A stretch of 5,753 nucleotides of DNA from a methanogenic archaeon (GTDB taxonomy: Archaea; Thermoplasmatota; Thermoplasmata; Methanomassiliicoccales; Methanomethylophilaceae): the NCBI GenBank assembly GCA_902787415.1, contig CADAGG010000070.1:1-5753 (forward strand), read 5' to 3'. Shown here piece after piece: positions 5,155 to 5,753 of the stretch (within the stretch, counting starts at the first letter, position 1; every line of letters begins with the position of its first letter). A program made the position numbers and the translations under genes. A model generated the notes under the pieces. The model ran no database searches. It was given only the letters and a program-made list of their open reading frames with translations, and was not told the DNA's origin.

Positions 5155-5753
5155 AGAACCCCAGAGAGACCGCATGGAGGGTGTTCGCATCCGAACTCAA
5201 CTCCGCGGAATACGAGATCAAGGCCGAGGAGGAGAAGAAGCCCTCCTACCAGCTCAGCCGCCTGGGAGCCATCATCAACAGGGTCCTGGTGGCCGGAGTG
5301 CTCACCGAGAAGGAGAACGTCGGCAACGATGCGGAACCCATGTGGAGGGGACGCATCGCGGACTCCGTCGGAGGATCCTTCTACATCAACGTCGGAAAGT
5401 ACCAGCCCGAGGCCGCCGCGGCCATGACCGGACTGGAGGTCCCCTGCCTCATCGCAGTGGTCGGTAAGGTCAAGTCCTACACCACCGACGAGGGCAGGAC
5501 CTGGGTCTCCATCCGCCCCGAGAGGGTCGTGCAGATCGACGACGCCACCAGGGACGAGTGGCTGCTCGACGCCGCCAAGTCCACCTGGAGGAGGCTGGTC
5601 GACATGAAGAAGGCCTTCAAGCAGGAGGACAGGTCCGTGGACGGACTCATGGCGAGCGGGCTCGGAGAGCTCTCCGCCAGGGGAATCGCCCTCGCCATCG
5701 AGCAGTACGGAATGCCCGATTCCTCCGCCCACCTGAAGTCGATTCAGGAGGCT
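5151..5753 (+). CDS. RPA-associated protein (COG3390 family), C-terminus cut by right edge
   Basis: Partner of archaeal replication protein A. In Haloferax, COG3390 genes lie directly behind rpa genes and their products associate with RPA, so a role in single-stranded DNA binding complexes is expected. The first 201 codons are present with no stop. Family features are RETAWRVFASEL at 5-16, a YQLSRLGAIINRVLVAGVLTE region near 33-53, and an OB-fold-like core with WRGRIADSVGGSFYINVGKYQPEAA near 66-90. Next come CLIAVVGKVKSY near 99-110 and WVSIRPERV near 118-126. A charged, probably helical stretch follows, with RDEWLLDAAKSTWRR near 134-148. The start overlaps the rpa stop as ATGA with a good ribosome binding site, implying matched synthesis of the two proteins. 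The molecular job of this family is known mainly from genetics and interaction data. Confidence 0.88.
   Translation, partial: MKNPRETAWRVFASELNSAEYEIKAEEEKKPSYQLSRLGAIINRVLVAGVLTEKENVGNDAEPMWRGRIADSVGGSFYINVGKYQPEAAAAMTGLEVPCLIAVVGKVKSYTTDEGRTWVSIRPERVVQIDDATRDEWLLDAAKSTWRRLVDMKKAFKQEDRSVDGLMASGLGELSARGIALAIEQYGMPDSSAHLKSIQEA

Overview
The window looks like chromosomal DNA of a methanogen-type euryarchaeon. The evidence is an archaeal-type PurP (formate-dependent FAICAR synthetase), a multi-OB-fold replication protein A (RPA) coupled to its COG3390 partner, archaeal TATA-like boxes, and GGAGG-type ribosome binding sites. The GC-rich codon use and gene mix would suit a Methanomassiliicoccales-like member of Thermoplasmatota, but that placement is an inference. 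I see no mobile element, CRISPR array, tRNA or rRNA.

Left side, minus strand (1-1301): a serine-pathway pair reading leftwards. A class V aminotransferase is followed, with a 4-base GTGA overlap, by serA (3-phosphoglycerate dehydrogenase), which runs off the left edge. Together they would turn 3-phosphoglycerate into phosphoserine. The aminotransferase is broken as given. Near 461-490 the frame changes, and a stretch of roughly 20-30 residues expected in this family is absent. The shift also leaves its first frame open straight into serA, so the literal reading is one fused frame.

Middle, minus strand (1371-3645): purP followed after 10 bases by a class I aspartate-type aminotransferase, ending in a strong hairpin and T-run at 1371-1396. 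The TATA-like box for the class V aminotransferase/serA unit lies just beyond that terminator, in a 105-base gap. A second TATA-like box lies so close to purP that its mRNA may be leaderless.

Right side, plus strand (3814-5753): rpa, with three OB folds and a CCCH zinc finger, overlaps by ATGA the start of an RPA-associated protein gene that is cut by the right edge. These act in single-stranded DNA binding during replication and repair.

The 168-base divergent region between purP and rpa (3646-3813) is the most suggestive noncoding stretch. It holds a perfect 12-base palindrome and, before rpa, a set of mutually exclusive RNA helices. One of these pairs with the rpa ribosome binding site, as in a translational switch. 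Part of that leader resembles the fluoride riboswitch loop, but the match is incomplete.
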